The notes beneath the pieces are model-generated. The model was not told the DNA's origin. It made no database searches and saw nothing but the letters and a program-made list of their open reading frames with translations. From positions 156,119-220,118 of the forward strand of contig NZ_CANLZW010000002.1 of NCBI RefSeq assembly GCF_947495625.1: a stretch of DNA of 64,000 nt, in the 5' to 3' direction. The number at the start of each line of letters is the position of its first letter. The first letter of the stretch is position 1. Both the position numbers and the translations under genes were made by a program. This DNA is from an uncultured Cocleimonas sp. GTDB lineage: Bacteria > Pseudomonadota > Gammaproteobacteria > Thiotrichales > Thiotrichaceae. Below, in pieces: positions 1 to 8,969 of this stretch.

Positions 1-622
1 GACTCACACCCTGATGCTGATAATCCTCTACTGAAATCTCATTGGTACAAGGCGCAGTGCATCGTTTGATTTGATATTGCAGGCAAGGTCGAGAACGATT
101 GCTGAAATAACTATTTTCACATTGGCGAACCTGAAAAAGCTTCTGTAATAAAGCGAGGGTTTCACGGACTGCACCTGCACTGGGGTAAGGACCAAAATAC
201 TGGCCTTTACCTTTCTTGGCGCCACGATGAAAAGTTAAACGAGGATATTTATGATTAGACAGATAGATATATGGATAACTTTTATCATCCCGCAGCAGGA
301 TATTGTAACGAGGCTGGTGCTTCTTGATCAGATTACTTTCAAGCAGCAAAGCTTCAGCTTCGGTAGCAGTAATTGTGACTTGCACATCCTGAATCTGTTT
401 AACCATTGAATAGGTTCGAGAATTAGCAATATTGCCACGAAAGTAGCTTGATACCCTATTTCTGAGATCTTTGGCTTTACCAACGTAGAGGATTTTTTCA
501 TCCTCCGAAATCATTCGATAAACCCCAGGTTTATGCGGAACAGTCTTTAAAAAAGACTTGCTATCAAAGTCTTGACTATCTCCATCTAGATTTTCTGCGC
601 CTTTTTTAGAATCATTACTCAT
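1..622 (-). CDS. uvrC: UvrC excinuclease subunit C, N-terminal part (runs off window)
   Basis: Nucleotide-excision repair endonuclease that makes both incisions around a UvrAB-bound lesion. The start codon is the ATG read leftward from 622. About 207 residues are visible and the C-terminal half lies beyond the left edge. The N-terminal GIY-YIG nuclease is clear: [12 protein letters not shown] followed by [18 protein letters not shown], then [17 protein letters not shown] and the DDKSYPYI motif, and a later [15 protein letters not shown] cysteine pair typical of UvrC. It lies 128 bp downstream of fabH on the same strand. The catalytic endonuclease V-like and HhH domains cannot be seen. Confidence 0.97.
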   Translation of the reverse strand, partial: MSNDSKKGAENLDGDSQDFDSKSFLKTVPHKPGVYRMISEDEKILYVGKAKDLRNRVSSYFRGNIANSRTYSMVKQIQDVQVTITATEAEALLLESNLIKKHQPRYNILLRDDKSYPYIYLSNHKYPRLTFHRGAKKGKGQYFGPYPSAGAVRETLALLQKLFQVRQCENSYFSNRSRPCLQYQIKRCTAPCTNEISVEDYQHQGVS

Positions 623-750
623 ATAATTTTAATGAAGATAACAGTAGCTTACTGCAAAATAATGGCAAAAAGGACCTCACGAAGCATAAATTCCAATATC
701 GTTTTTTAGAAACAAAAACGAGTTATCATTCACAAGTAGGGAGTGACTTT

Positions 751-1719
751 TTAGAATTTAATAAGCGCAGAACCCCAGGTAAAACCACCACCAAACGCTT
801 CTAGAAGAATAATCTCACCACGTTTAATACGTCCATCGCGAACCGCCACATCCAATGCTAAAGGAACAGATGCAGCAGAAGTATTGCCATGCTCATGGAC
901 AGTAACAACAACTCGATCCATTGGCATTTTTAACTTTTTTGCTGTTGCTTTTATAATGCGAATATTAGCCTGATGTGGCACCAACCAATCTATATCAGAC
1001 TTTTCCATATTATTATATTCAAGTGTTTCGTCAACAATACGCCCCAGAGTATTAACCGCCACACGAAAAACTTCATTGCCTTTCATTTGCACAAAAGCCC
1101 CACCAGAATCCATCAAGGCTTTGTTTTTAGAAACGCCCGCGGTGGTATTTAATAAATTTTCGTATTGTCCATCAGCATGCAAATGCGTGGAAAGAATTCC
1201 GTCTTCCTCTTCAGTTGCCTCGAGCACCACTGCTCCAGCGCCATCCGCAAACAAGATACAGGTTCCTCTGTCAGTCCAGTCGATAATATTAGAGAATTTT
1301 TCTGCCCCAATGACTAGTGCACATTTGTGCGAACCACTTTTGATAAATTTATCAGCAACACCCAATGCATAAACGAAGCCTGTACAAACAGCCTGTATAT
1401 CAAAAGCAGCACAGCCGCTAATACCTAATTTTTTTTGTAACAGACATGCAGTACTGGGGAAAATAAGATCGGGAGTTGTTGTAGCAAAGACAATAAGATC
1501 AATATCATCAACGGTTTTACCGGCCATTTCCATGGCTTTTAAGACGGCTTTTTCAGCAAGATCACAAGTCGTTTCATCAGCTGCTGCAATATGACGTTTT
1601 TCGATACCTGTGCGCTCTACAATCCAGTCATGAGTAGTATCAACCATTTTTTCAAGATCATGGTTGGTTAATACCTTTTCAGGTAAGTAACTACCTGTGC
1701 CTGTGATTTTAGAATTCAT
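751..1719 (-). CDS. fabH: Beta-ketoacyl-ACP synthase III (FabH)
   Basis: Condenses acetyl-CoA with malonyl-ACP to start type II fatty-acid synthesis in the cytoplasm. It has 322 residues, the usual length. The thiolase-fold catalytic triad is intact: Cys112 in the AVCTGF motif, His249 in VPHQAN and Asn279 in [12 protein letters not shown]. The glycine-rich [10 protein letters not shown] loop is also present. It follows plsX on the same strand with a 63-bp gap, in the classic yceD-rpmF-plsX-fabH order, so co-expression with phospholipid synthesis is likely. The stop codon is followed at once by a decayed-looking copy of the window's repeat (about 732-747). Confidence 0.98.
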   Translation of the reverse strand: MNSKITGTGSYLPEKVLTNHDLEKMVDTTHDWIVERTGIEKRHIAAADETTCDLAEKAVLKAMEMAGKTVDDIDLIVFATTTPDLIFPSTACLLQKKLGISGCAAFDIQAVCTGFVYALGVADKFIKSGSHKCALVIGAEKFSNIIDWTDRGTCILFADGAGAVVLEATEEEDGILSTHLHADGQYENLLNTTAGVSKNKALMDSGGAFVQMKGNEVFRVAVNTLGRIVDETLEYNNMEKSDIDWLVPHQANIRIIKATAKKLKMPMDRVVVTVHEHGNTSAASVPLALDVAVRDGRIKRGEIILLEAFGGGFTWGSALIKF

Positions 1720-1782
1720 CCTGTATCCTATTATTTTCTCTATTATATTTGGTTACTATATTACTACAGACATACTACAGAA

Positions 1783-2799
1783 CTAATCGACCAAATGTTT
1801 TTGCAATTGTTCTTCTATTTTATCCGGTACTTTTTCAATAACTGCTTTACGCGCAATGCCTATCGCATTTGCAAAAGCCACGTCATCTGCACCACCGTGA
1901 CTTTTAATCACAATACCTTTCAAACCTAAAAAGCTGGCTCCATTATAACGACGATGATCAAACCGTTGACGAAAAGCTTTAAGTACAGGGTAAGAAACTA
2001 ACGCTGCAATCTTGGTAAAGATAGACTTGGTATATCCCGCTTTAATTTCTTCTGAGAGCATTTTAGCTAAACCCTCTGACGTTTTTAATGCAACATTACC
2101 CACAAAGCCATCACAAACAATTACATCTACTTCGCCATGAAAGATATCATTACCTTCCACGAAACCAATATAATTAAAGCCGCCATCCTGCAATTGTTTA
2201 TGTGCAGCTTTTACCTGCTCATTGCCCTTCATGTCCTCAGAACCGATATTGAGTAAACCAACACGTGGCTTTTCAACTCCATCAATAGCTGTCGCCAGCT
2301 CTGAACCCATAATAGCAAACTGATATAAATGTTCTGATGTCGAATCTATATTTGCACCTAGATCTAGCACATAAGTATGACCAGTGGCAGCAGGGATTGG
2401 TGCACAAATTGCGGGTCTATCAATACCTTTAAGAGTACGTAGCACAAAACGCCCTGTTGCCATCAAGGCTCCAGTATTACCAGCGCTTACTGCTGCATCT
2501 GCTTCTTCAGCTTTAACAAGATTTATTGCGACGCGCATTGAAGAGTCTTTCTTACCCCGTAAGGCCAATGCTGGAGACTCATTCATTAACACGACTTCAG
2601 ATGCGTGCTGAACTTTAAGACGATCGTTTGGTTGTTGATTATGCTTTTTTAACTCATCTAATATCTTAGATTCATCACCAACCAGGATTAGAGCGGTATC
2701 GTTGTATTCTTTTAGAAATGACAATGCTGCTGGTATCGCAGCTGATAAGCCGTTGTCTCCACTCATTGTATCTATAGCAATACGATGTAACTCTGTCAT
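1783..2799 (-). CDS. plsX: Phosphate acyltransferase PlsX
   Basis: Converts acyl-ACP to acyl-phosphate for glycerol-3-phosphate acylation, the first step of phospholipid synthesis at the membrane. The start is placed at 2799 (MTELHRIAIDTMSGDNG), giving 338 residues. It has an AAAGG ribosome site about 10 nt upstream, and the protein then begins like other PlsX proteins. An in-frame ATG at 2832 exists, but it sits against the terminator-like hairpin behind rpmF. Family blocks seen: SAGNTGALMATGRFVL, LDLGANIDS, GLLNIGSEDMKGNE and VVCDGFVGNVALKTSEG. Its neighbours are rpmF upstream and fabH downstream, the conserved gammaproteobacterial order. Confidence 0.97.
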   Translation of the reverse strand: MTELHRIAIDTMSGDNGLSAAIPAALSFLKEYNDTALILVGDESKILDELKKHNQQPNDRLKVQHASEVVLMNESPALALRGKKDSSMRVAINLVKAEEADAAVSAGNTGALMATGRFVLRTLKGIDRPAICAPIPAATGHTYVLDLGANIDSTSEHLYQFAIMGSELATAIDGVEKPRVGLLNIGSEDMKGNEQVKAAHKQLQDGGFNYIGFVEGNDIFHGEVDVIVCDGFVGNVALKTSEGLAKMLSEEIKAGYTKSIFTKIAALVSYPVLKAFRQRFDHRRYNGASFLGLKGIVIKSHGGADDVAFANAIGIARKAVIEKVPDKIEEQLQKHLVD

Positions 2800-2830
2800 T
2801 AACGTGCAAACCTTTTTATGTTTTATATAC

Positions 2831-2860
2831 AAAAAATCGCGAGTCTATGCCCGCGATTTT
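2831..2860 (-). terminator. Rho-independent-type hairpin between rpmF and plsX
   Basis: On the minus strand a 9-bp stem AAAATCGCG/CGCGATTTT with a 10-nt loop is followed by six U residues. It lies 28 nt after the rpmF stop and upstream of the plsX start at 2799. It should terminate or attenuate transcripts coming from yceD-rpmF before plsX. Confidence 0.75.
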
Positions 2861-2887
2861 ATTGATCAATATAGTAAAACAATAATT

Positions 2888-3091
2888 TTACTCGTCATCA
2901 TCCTCTTCATCAACTTCTACTGCAGAAGCGATAACTTGACGACCACGATAAAACCCGTCAGGAGTCATGTGATGACGTAAATGAGTTTCACCAGATACTG
3001 GATCAACAGATAATGTAGGATTCGATAAAGAATCGTGTGAGCGACGCTGCCCTCTTCTAGAACGCGTTACTTTACTTTTTTGTACTGCCAT
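2888..3091 (-). CDS. rpmF: 50S ribosomal protein L32
   Basis: Small protein of the large ribosomal subunit, 67 residues. It begins [20 protein letters not shown], the diagnostic L32 N-terminus, and continues with the [17 protein letters not shown] segment. It is the zinc-free (C-minus) type, because the usual cysteine pairs are absent. The C-terminus is unusually acidic (VDEEDDDE). It lies 57 bp after yceD on the same strand and is followed by a terminator-like hairpin, so L32 may be made in excess over PlsX. Confidence 0.98.
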   Translation of the reverse strand: MAVQKSKVTRSRRGQRRSHDSLSNPTLSVDPVSGETHLRHHMTPDGFYRGRQVIASAVEVDEEDDDE

Positions 3092-3148
3092 GGGTTACTC
3101 CAATGCGTTAGAAATTAACAAATATTATATTTATCAATTCAAGTTTTC

Positions 3149-3697
3149 TTAATTAAGTTTTAAATCTTTTAAAGCAGCAAAAGGATTTTCTTTCTCTTGC
3201 TGCTCGTCACTGTATTCATCAGGTAAAGCTTCGATCAACTTTCTTGCTGGCTCACATTCATCGTGCGCAATCACTAGAGGCATTGCCAATAATAATTCAT
3301 CTTCGATGAAATCTTTTAAAACCAGTGTCTGGTCTTCTACCAACCAGATATCAAAACTATCCTGCAATCTTTCTGCCTGCGCATCGCTTCCAACCAGAAC
3401 TACTTCAGTCTGGGTTTCAACGTTTAACGTAGTAGCATCAAGACATCGATTACATATCATCTGCATTTCTGCTGCAATCTGTCCTTTGATAACAGGCAAG
3501 CCTGTTTCGTTACGAGCAAATTCTAAACTTACCTTAACTAACTTATCGTTTTCCGTGGATTCACTTTTAAAAAGTAAGTCCTTGAGGCGAGGAAAATCAC
3601 TTAAAGGCATTCTTCCTTCGAATTGACGACCCTGTTCTACTAGCTTGAATGGGTCTACCTCAACCGGTAAACGCTGTATTTGACTGTTATCCGACAT
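3149..3697 (-). CDS. yceD: YceD family protein (DUF177), L32-associated
   Basis: 182 residues. It belongs to the YceD/DUF177 family, which is encoded next to rpmF in most bacteria and is linked to 23S rRNA or large-subunit accumulation. Visible features are the CNRC pair in QMICNRCLDATTL, the later HDECEP segment, and the acidic VLKDFIEDELLLAMPLVIAHDECEP block near the C-terminus that typifies the family. It is the first gene of the leftward rpmF-plsX-fabH group. The start is the only reasonable ATG, and the 155-bp gap to the divergent maf gene should carry its promoter. Confidence 0.93.
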   Translation of the reverse strand: MSDNSQIQRLPVEVDPFKLVEQGRQFEGRMPLSDFPRLKDLLFKSESTENDKLVKVSLEFARNETGLPVIKGQIAAEMQMICNRCLDATTLNVETQTEVVLVGSDAQAERLQDSFDIWLVEDQTLVLKDFIEDELLLAMPLVIAHDECEPARKLIEALPDEYSDEQQEKENPFAALKDLKLN

Positions 3698-3852
3698 AAG
3701 AGCGGAATTATATTAAGCATATACCCCTGCTGTAAAGTATTATTAATATTATTAGGGTGTTTTTATTTACTTCTTTATTCTATTAGCTAAAGCTAGAATA
3801 CTATTCAAGCCGTATTTATCATAGATTTTACATCAGAGCCAATTAAACAATC

Positions 3853-4446
3853 ATGCCAGATATCCAACAAAAACACCTCATTTTAGGTTCTACCTCAGCC
3901 TTCCGCAAAGAACTACTGGAAAGGTTAAGACTCGATTTTACCACTGACTCACCTGATATTGACGAGACTCCACTACAAAACGAGACTCCGGAAGACTATG
4001 TGATTCGCCTATCTCTGGAAAAAGCGAAAGCAGTAGCAGCAAGACATGACGATGCTTTGATCATTGCTTCAGATCAATGCTCAGTTTTGAATGGTAAAAT
4101 AAGAGGCAAGCCAGGTAATCATCTTAACGCAGTCCAACAATTGACAGAAAGCTCCGGAAATCGCGTGAGCTTTCTTACAGGTCTATGCCTTTATGATTGC
4201 AGCGACCAAAGCTATCAACTAGAGATGGTCCCTTTTCATGTTGATTTTCGTGATTTATCTGCAAGAGAAATAGAATCGTATCTTCAGGTAGAGCAACCCT
4301 ATGGTTGCGCCGGCAGTTTTAAATCTGAAGGCCTAGGTGTAACTTTATTTAAACGATTAGAAGGAGATGACCCCTCATCGTTAATCGGTCTTCCATTAAT
4401 TAAACTTTCCGAGATGCTCCGACTCAAAGGATACCACCTACCCTAA
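3853..4446 (+). CDS. Maf family nucleotide pyrophosphatase
   Basis: Cleaves non-canonical or modified nucleoside triphosphates to monophosphates and pyrophosphate. 197 residues. It starts with the Maf signature LGSTSAFRKELLERL, followed by SPDIDETP, IRLSLEKAKAV and IIASDQC. The late FKSEGLGVTLFKRLEGDDPSSLIGLPL block is also typical. Being divergent from yceD-rpmF, as yceF is in Escherichia coli, it is probably the YceF-type m7GTP pyrophosphatase. Substrate choice within Maf cannot be read with certainty. Confidence 0.93.
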   Translation: MPDIQQKHLILGSTSAFRKELLERLRLDFTTDSPDIDETPLQNETPEDYVIRLSLEKAKAVAARHDDALIIASDQCSVLNGKIRGKPGNHLNAVQQLTESSGNRVSFLTGLCLYDCSDQSYQLEMVPFHVDFRDLSAREIESYLQVEQPYGCAGSFKSEGLGVTLFKRLEGDDPSSLIGLPLIKLSEMLRLKGYHLP

Positions 4447-4574
4447 TTAACAAAGACATATCACTTAAATTAAAGCTATTCCGATAAACTGAACAGCTTA
4501 TTAAGGTATTGTTCAGCTAAATTCAGATAAGGTTTAGGCATATAAATTTGGCAACCCACCAAATAATACTAATA

Positions 4575-5087
4575 ATGATAATGAAATTAAACAAACCCTT
4601 AAATACAGCAATAGCTTTACTATTAACTGTATCTGCATTTTCTACGGCTCACGCAGCGTCGGATAATACAGAAATAACACTATCTCATACTTACGCCCCT
4701 TATGTGAATTTCACAGGGACAGCACCTGGTGCGTCACGTTTTTACGACAATGGCGATGTATTGAATTTTATCTTTCCAGTTCAGGTAAATCTGGGAACGA
4801 TGGGACTTGCATCAAATGTATCGGGAGATTGTGATTTAGAGTTTTCTACACAGAATGATTTTAAACTTCGTCACACAGTAAACAATGATGATTTAGCTAA
4901 TTATAGGATCATTTATAGAACTGTGACTTTTGAAGAGACAAGCAATCCCCAGCTAAGCATTCCATGTAATACAAACCCTACTGATTTAGATTTTATTCTT
5001 GTCGGATGGTCTTTGGCTGGATTTGATGCTTTTATTCCGGCTGGAATTTATAGAGATGTCGTGACCGTAACGGTAACAACACAATAG
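4575..5087 (+). CDS. Secreted fimbrial/spore-coat-U-like beta-sandwich protein
   Basis: No gene name recognised. The start is placed at the ATG at 4575 (ATG 4581 is equally possible), because the earlier in-frame TTG adds only a non-typical leader. No strong ribosome site is visible. A Sec signal peptide (KLNKPLNTAIALLLTVSAFSTAHA) precedes about 145 mature residues rich in beta strands. Two cysteines (GDCDLEF and IPCNTN) could form a disulfide. The C-terminal IPAGIYRDVVTVTVTTQ resembles the closing strand of pilin-like and spore-coat-U proteins. No chaperone or usher gene is nearby, so it would be an orphan surface protein. Confidence 0.6.
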   Translation: MIMKLNKPLNTAIALLLTVSAFSTAHAASDNTEITLSHTYAPYVNFTGTAPGASRFYDNGDVLNFIFPVQVNLGTMGLASNVSGDCDLEFSTQNDFKLRHTVNNDDLANYRIIYRTVTFEETSNPQLSIPCNTNPTDLDFILVGWSLAGFDAFIPAGIYRDVVTVTVTTQ

Positions 5088-5157
5088 AACATTTATAATA
5101 GAACATTTATAAACATATCCGAGTTAGATCAGATACTTCTACCAAACAATTCTATAA

Positions 5158-5187
5158 GTCACCCCCCTACTTTTAGGCGTTTTTTAA
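5158..5187 (+). repeat. Interspersed C6/T-run element, copy 1
   Basis: Exact match to the core GTCACCCCCCTACTTTTAGG, then CG and a T-run. The T-run contains the stop codon of nif3 read on the minus strand, so the element begins at that gene's very end. Confidence 0.9.
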
Positions 5188-5933
5188 GCAGGGTTATCGA
5201 TATCCACAAATTCATAGAGTAAGCCAAATTTAGCGGCAACATGTTCTCCTAACGCCTGTACACCATAACGTTCGGTCGCATGATGACCTGCCGCTATATA
5301 ATGCACACCATTTTCACGCGCTGTATGCGTGGTATGTTCTGAAATCTCTCCACTGATATAAGCATCAACACCTGCTTTAGCTGCTTTATCAATATATCCC
5401 TGAGCGCCGCCGGTACACCAGGCAACTCTTCTGATAGCATGGTCACCTGCATTTATCAGCATTGGCTTACGCCCCAGTTTCTTTTCGATACTTTGCCCCA
5501 GTTCTTCAAGGCTCATATATTCATCTAAACGACCATAATTACCCACGCCTTGTCCATCCATCACATCTTCCATGTGAATATCCAATACTTTGGCTAGCTG
5601 AGCATTATTCCCAAGCTCAGGATGAGCATCTAAAGGCAAATGATACGCGAGTAGATTGATATCATGCTCCATCAATAACTGGAGTCGTTTATGCTTCATA
5701 CCGATTATTCTTGGGTCTTCTTTATCCCAGAACCAACCATGATGAACGAGTATGGCATCGGCTTCTTTTTCAATGGCAGCTTCAATGAATGCCTGAGTCG
5801 CAGAAACACCCATGACTATTTTCTTCAGTTTTTCTTTGCCTTGAACTTGCAGGCCATTTGGTGCGTAATCTTTAAATGCATCAACGTCTAGTAATTCATG
5901 AATATATTGAGCGACATTCTTTATCGTAGCCAT
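5184..5933 (-). CDS. Nif3-like dinuclear metal centre protein (YbgI family)
   Basis: 249 residues, close to E. coli YbgI (247). The family has a toroidal hexamer with a dinuclear metal site. It is annotated as GTP cyclohydrolase 1 type 2 or as a metallochaperone, with the physiological role unsettled. Metal ligands are visible: LVHHGWFW near residues 63-70, LAYHLPLDAHPELGNN in the middle, and HHATERYGVQALGEHV near the C-terminus. It follows lnt on the same strand with a 3-bp gap and so is probably the last gene of that operon. Its stop codon lies inside repeat copy 1. Confidence 0.93.
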   Translation of the reverse strand: MATIKNVAQYIHELLDVDAFKDYAPNGLQVQGKEKLKKIVMGVSATQAFIEAAIEKEADAILVHHGWFWDKEDPRIIGMKHKRLQLLMEHDINLLAYHLPLDAHPELGNNAQLAKVLDIHMEDVMDGQGVGNYGRLDEYMSLEELGQSIEKKLGRKPMLINAGDHAIRRVAWCTGGAQGYIDKAAKAGVDAYISGEISEHTTHTARENGVHYIAAGHHATERYGVQALGEHVAAKFGLLYEFVDIDNPA

Positions 5934-5936
5934 TGT

Positions 5937-7529
5937 TTAACTTTCCCTTTTCCAGCTTATACCAAGTAGTAAAATGACACTTAAGATGCCAATAATCAAC
6001 CAATTTCCCCAACGCACATAAGGCGTCACGCCAACAAATGGCTGAACTTTGCCTGTGATAATACTTTTAGTGTTTAATGGCGCAGTTTCAATCAACTCAC
6101 CTTTTTCATTTATTATTCCCGATGGTCCCGTGGTTGTAGCACGCACCATATAACGCCCTGTTTCCAACGCTCTCATTCTGGCTATTTGCATGTGTTGTTG
6201 CGGCTCTAAAGACCCCGTAAACCAGCCATCGTGCGTTACATTAATTAGCAAAGTCGCAAGCGGCAAGGATTGAATAATCTCAGAACCAAACGCATCTTCG
6301 TAACAAATTGTCATTTGGGCAATCTGGTCACCAATATTGAGTGTGCCGTCATTCACGCCAGCGGTAATATTATCGTAAGGCAATTGAATCCATTTACTCA
6401 ACCAACGGATGTACTCTAATAATGGTGTGTATTCACCAAAGGGCACCAGGTGTCGTTTGGAATATATTTCCCGATTATCCGCAGAAACTGCCAACACACT
6501 ATTCTCTACTCCTTGATTTTCATTGATATAAAAGCCACCGATCAATATTGTTTTATTGGTATTAGCAATTGATTTTTGTAATGGCTGAATGAGTGATTCC
6601 ATGTGCCGATCAAATGAATCAAATAAACCTGTTTCCGGCCAAACGATCAAATCACTGCTCATGCTTTTAAGCGTCATACTGCGATAAAGATCTATCGAGG
6701 GTATCAAGTTATCCCGATTCAATTTTTCAAGCTGGGCAATATTCGACTGAAGCACACTCACTTTCAATGGCTTATCAACTTTCTCTGTCCAGTTTATGTT
6801 TTGTAATGCAAACGCACTACTCACCAACAGTACAATAATTAGCGCCGATAAAATACGAATAGACGAGCCAAAACGCTCTTCCACCAAGGCATTATCACTG
6901 ACAGATTGATGCACAGGATCAGGTTTAATATGCACTTGTCGTTGCACAGAATTACCCAAGACGAAACTCAATAAGGCACCAGCGATGATGACACTCGATA
7001 GACTCACCGCAAACACACCCGCCAGTGGTGCAAAAGCCGCAAAAAAGGTATCAATCTGACTATTCCCTAAATACAACCACGGGAATCCCGTGAGAAACCA
7101 TGAGCGAAACCATTCAGCGATCACCCATGATACCGGATAGAAAATCAGCAATTTTAAAAATAACGGTCTGTACCTAAATAATGAGGCGAGCAAACCAAAA
7201 GAGCCGAGACTCAACAAAGAAACAATCAAGACAAATGCCGTTGTAGCCAATAGCGCGACCAACAAAGGAGCATGCGCAAAGAAGTATAAACTATAGAAAG
7301 GCCAGGATGCACCTGCACCAAACATGCCGATGCCGTAAACCCAGGACAGCATAAAATACTGCTTTTTTGTTTGTGCTTTGCTTAAGGAATAAAACAAGAT
7401 GGCAGGACTAAACCACGCCAATGGATAAATATTAAAAGGGGAAAACGCAAAAACCAGCATCGCGCCAGCAATCAATAAGAGCAAGTAATTCCATTTAGAT
7501 AAATGTGATTGAATCCCGGGCAGTTTCAT
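5937..7529 (-). CDS. lnt: Apolipoprotein N-acyltransferase
   Basis: Inner-membrane enzyme adding the third acyl chain to lipoproteins. 530 residues, slightly longer than E. coli Lnt (512). The N-terminal half has about six to seven membrane segments. The C-terminal half is a periplasmic nitrilase-type domain. The catalytic triad is intact: Glu299 (WPETG), Lys358 (YSKRHLVPFGEY) and Cys409 (ICYEDAF). A last hydrophobic helix lies near the C-terminus (WLIIGILSVILLLGI). It lies 10 bp after corC in the conserved ybeY-corC-lnt order. Confidence 0.97.
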   Translation of the reverse strand: MKLPGIQSHLSKWNYLLLLIAGAMLVFAFSPFNIYPLAWFSPAILFYSLSKAQTKKQYFMLSWVYGIGMFGAGASWPFYSLYFFAHAPLLVALLATTAFVLIVSLLSLGSFGLLASLFRYRPLFLKLLIFYPVSWVIAEWFRSWFLTGFPWLYLGNSQIDTFFAAFAPLAGVFAVSLSSVIIAGALLSFVLGNSVQRQVHIKPDPVHQSVSDNALVEERFGSSIRILSALIIVLLVSSAFALQNINWTEKVDKPLKVSVLQSNIAQLEKLNRDNLIPSIDLYRSMTLKSMSSDLIVWPETGLFDSFDRHMESLIQPLQKSIANTNKTILIGGFYINENQGVENSVLAVSADNREIYSKRHLVPFGEYTPLLEYIRWLSKWIQLPYDNITAGVNDGTLNIGDQIAQMTICYEDAFGSEIIQSLPLATLLINVTHDGWFTGSLEPQQHMQIARMRALETGRYMVRATTTGPSGIINEKGELIETAPLNTKSIITGKVQPFVGVTPYVRWGNWLIIGILSVILLLGISWKRES

Positions 7530-7539
7530 ACTTTTATTC

Positions 7540-8382
7540 TTATAATTTCTCTAATCTTCGTACTTCAACCAACTGAATCCTGCGACCATCACTGCGTAAT
7601 ATTTTGAAGGAGAATTTATTCATTTTAATTTCTTCTCCCTGCCCCGGTATCTTGCCCGCTTTTTGTGAAATCAATCCGCCCAAGGTGTCATATTTATCCA
7701 ATGGCATATCACATTTAAAATACTCATTGAACTCTTCAAGCTCAGTGCTTGCCTGAATCGTATATCGGCCATCACTTTGCGCAAGGATATTCTTCTTTTC
7801 ATCGACGTCATCATGTTCGTCATCGATATCACCGACGATCTGCTCCAGAACATCTTCGATAGTTACCAATCCAGAAGTCCCTGAATACTCATCAACCACC
7901 ATCGCCATGTGGTTTCGACTATTTCTGAACTGGCTTAGCAGTGTATTGAGTTTTTGGCTTTCCGGCACAAACGAAGGCGGCCTGATGATGTCATCGATAT
8001 CGAAACTATTTTCATTACCGACATACTTGAGTAAGTCCTTAGCGAGTAGAATGCCTTCCACATCATCTTTATTTTCGTCAAAAACAGGATAGCGTGAATG
8101 CCCTGCTTTCATTACCATTTTTAAAATATCGTGATAGCTATCGTTTAGATGCAAAAATCCAATATTAGCGCGGGGAATCATAATATCCCGCACCTGAAGA
8201 TTATCTACCTGCATCACACCTTCAAGCATTCCCAGCGATTCAGATGAAATGATATTGTTCTTCTGAGACTGCCTTAACTCCGCAACCAATTCCTCCTGAT
8301 CTAGCACACTGGTGTCTATGGTGTTTCTTATCCATTTATGGAGCCACGGTCTGGTTTTGACTTGTTTATCTTCTTGATTCAT
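7540..8382 (-). CDS. corC: CorC/HlyC-type CBS-domain protein
   Basis: 280 residues (E. coli CorC/YbeX has 292), without membrane helices. Paired CBS domains span about residues 65-190 (DIMIPRANIGFL, GHSRYPVFDENKDDVEGILLAKDL, MAMVVDEYSGTSGLVTIEDVLEQIVGDI). A C-terminal CorC_HlyC domain follows (YDTLGGLISQKAGKIPGQGEEI). The family is linked to Mg/Co efflux and, for YbeX, to ribosome metabolism. The start codon overlaps the ybeY stop by 4 nt (ATGA), which implies translational coupling. Confidence 0.95.
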   Translation of the reverse strand: MNQEDKQVKTRPWLHKWIRNTIDTSVLDQEELVAELRQSQKNNIISSESLGMLEGVMQVDNLQVRDIMIPRANIGFLHLNDSYHDILKMVMKAGHSRYPVFDENKDDVEGILLAKDLLKYVGNENSFDIDDIIRPPSFVPESQKLNTLLSQFRNSRNHMAMVVDEYSGTSGLVTIEDVLEQIVGDIDDEHDDVDEKKNILAQSDGRYTIQASTELEEFNEYFKCDMPLDKYDTLGGLISQKAGKIPGQGEEIKMNKFSFKILRSDGRRIQLVEVRRLEKL

Positions 8383-8924
8383 TTGTACGGGTTCTTAAAT
8401 CCCAATTTATCTAACGTTTCTATTTCCAAAGCTTCCATCTGCTCAGCTTCATCATCTTCAATGTGATCATATCCTTGCAGGTGAAGTACCCCATGAATAA
8501 TCAGATGAGCCCAATGCTGTTGCAGTGTTTTGTTTTGCTCTTCGGCCTCTTTATTTACGACACTGTCGCAAACAACCAGGTCCCCTAAATGGGCTGGTTG
8601 CTCTTGGAGCTCAGGAATTGCCAAGAGTTCCTCTGGTAATTCATAAGGGAATGAAAGAATATTCGTCGTACTTGGTTTTTGCCGATATGTCTGATTTAAC
8701 GCCAACCCCTCTTCATCATCAACTACGCGCACAACAATAGTCACCCCCCCACTTTCAGGCAGTTTTTTTTGTTTGATGTATTGCGTTTGTAATGCAGCCG
8801 AACACCAGATTTTAAAGTCTTCTTCAGAGGGCAACGATTGAAAATCACAAGGATTTTGTAGCTCCACAACTACAGTGACTAAATGCTCGCTAAGAACATC
8901 TGACAATTGTTTTGAAATATTCAT
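8379..8924 (-). CDS. ybeY: Endoribonuclease YbeY (16S rRNA maturation)
   Basis: Metal-dependent RNase required for 16S rRNA 3'-end maturation and ribosome quality control. The zinc motif HGVLHLQGYDH is intact (His144, His148, His154), and the TNILSFPYE block is present. At 181 residues it is longer than E. coli YbeY (155). Part of the excess is the segment around residues 52-62 (QKKLPESGGVT), which is the reverse translation of an interspersed repeat copy (8740-8770) sitting in frame just before the conserved VTIVVRVVDDEE strand. It is 45 bp downstream of phoH. Confidence 0.96.
   Translation of the reverse strand: MNISKQLSDVLSEHLVTVVVELQNPCDFQSLPSEEDFKIWCSAALQTQYIKQKKLPESGGVTIVVRVVDDEEGLALNQTYRQKPSTTNILSFPYELPEELLAIPELQEQPAHLGDLVVCDSVVNKEAEEQNKTLQQHWAHLIIHGVLHLQGYDHIEDDEAEQMEALEIETLDKLGFKNPYK
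8740..8770 (+). repeat. Interspersed C6/T-run element, copy 2, inside ybeY
   Basis: A full element (GTCACCCCCCCACTTTCAGG, then C, A, G and an 8-T run) lies wholly inside the ybeY reading frame and is read as residues 52-62. It is the only intact copy buried in a coding sequence. Confidence 0.85.
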
Positions 8925-8969
8925 GACTTAACTTTCTAACTTATGTAGATAAAACCATTAGCAGGAGTC

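Noticed and set aside
28..225. Short open frame inside uvrC
   Set aside because: It is in the same frame as the C-terminal visible part of uvrC, which starts at 622; it is not a separate gene.
2799..2832. Upstream ATG of plsX at 2832
   Set aside because: It lies against the hairpin/U-run behind rpmF and has no ribosome site, while ATG 2799 has one.
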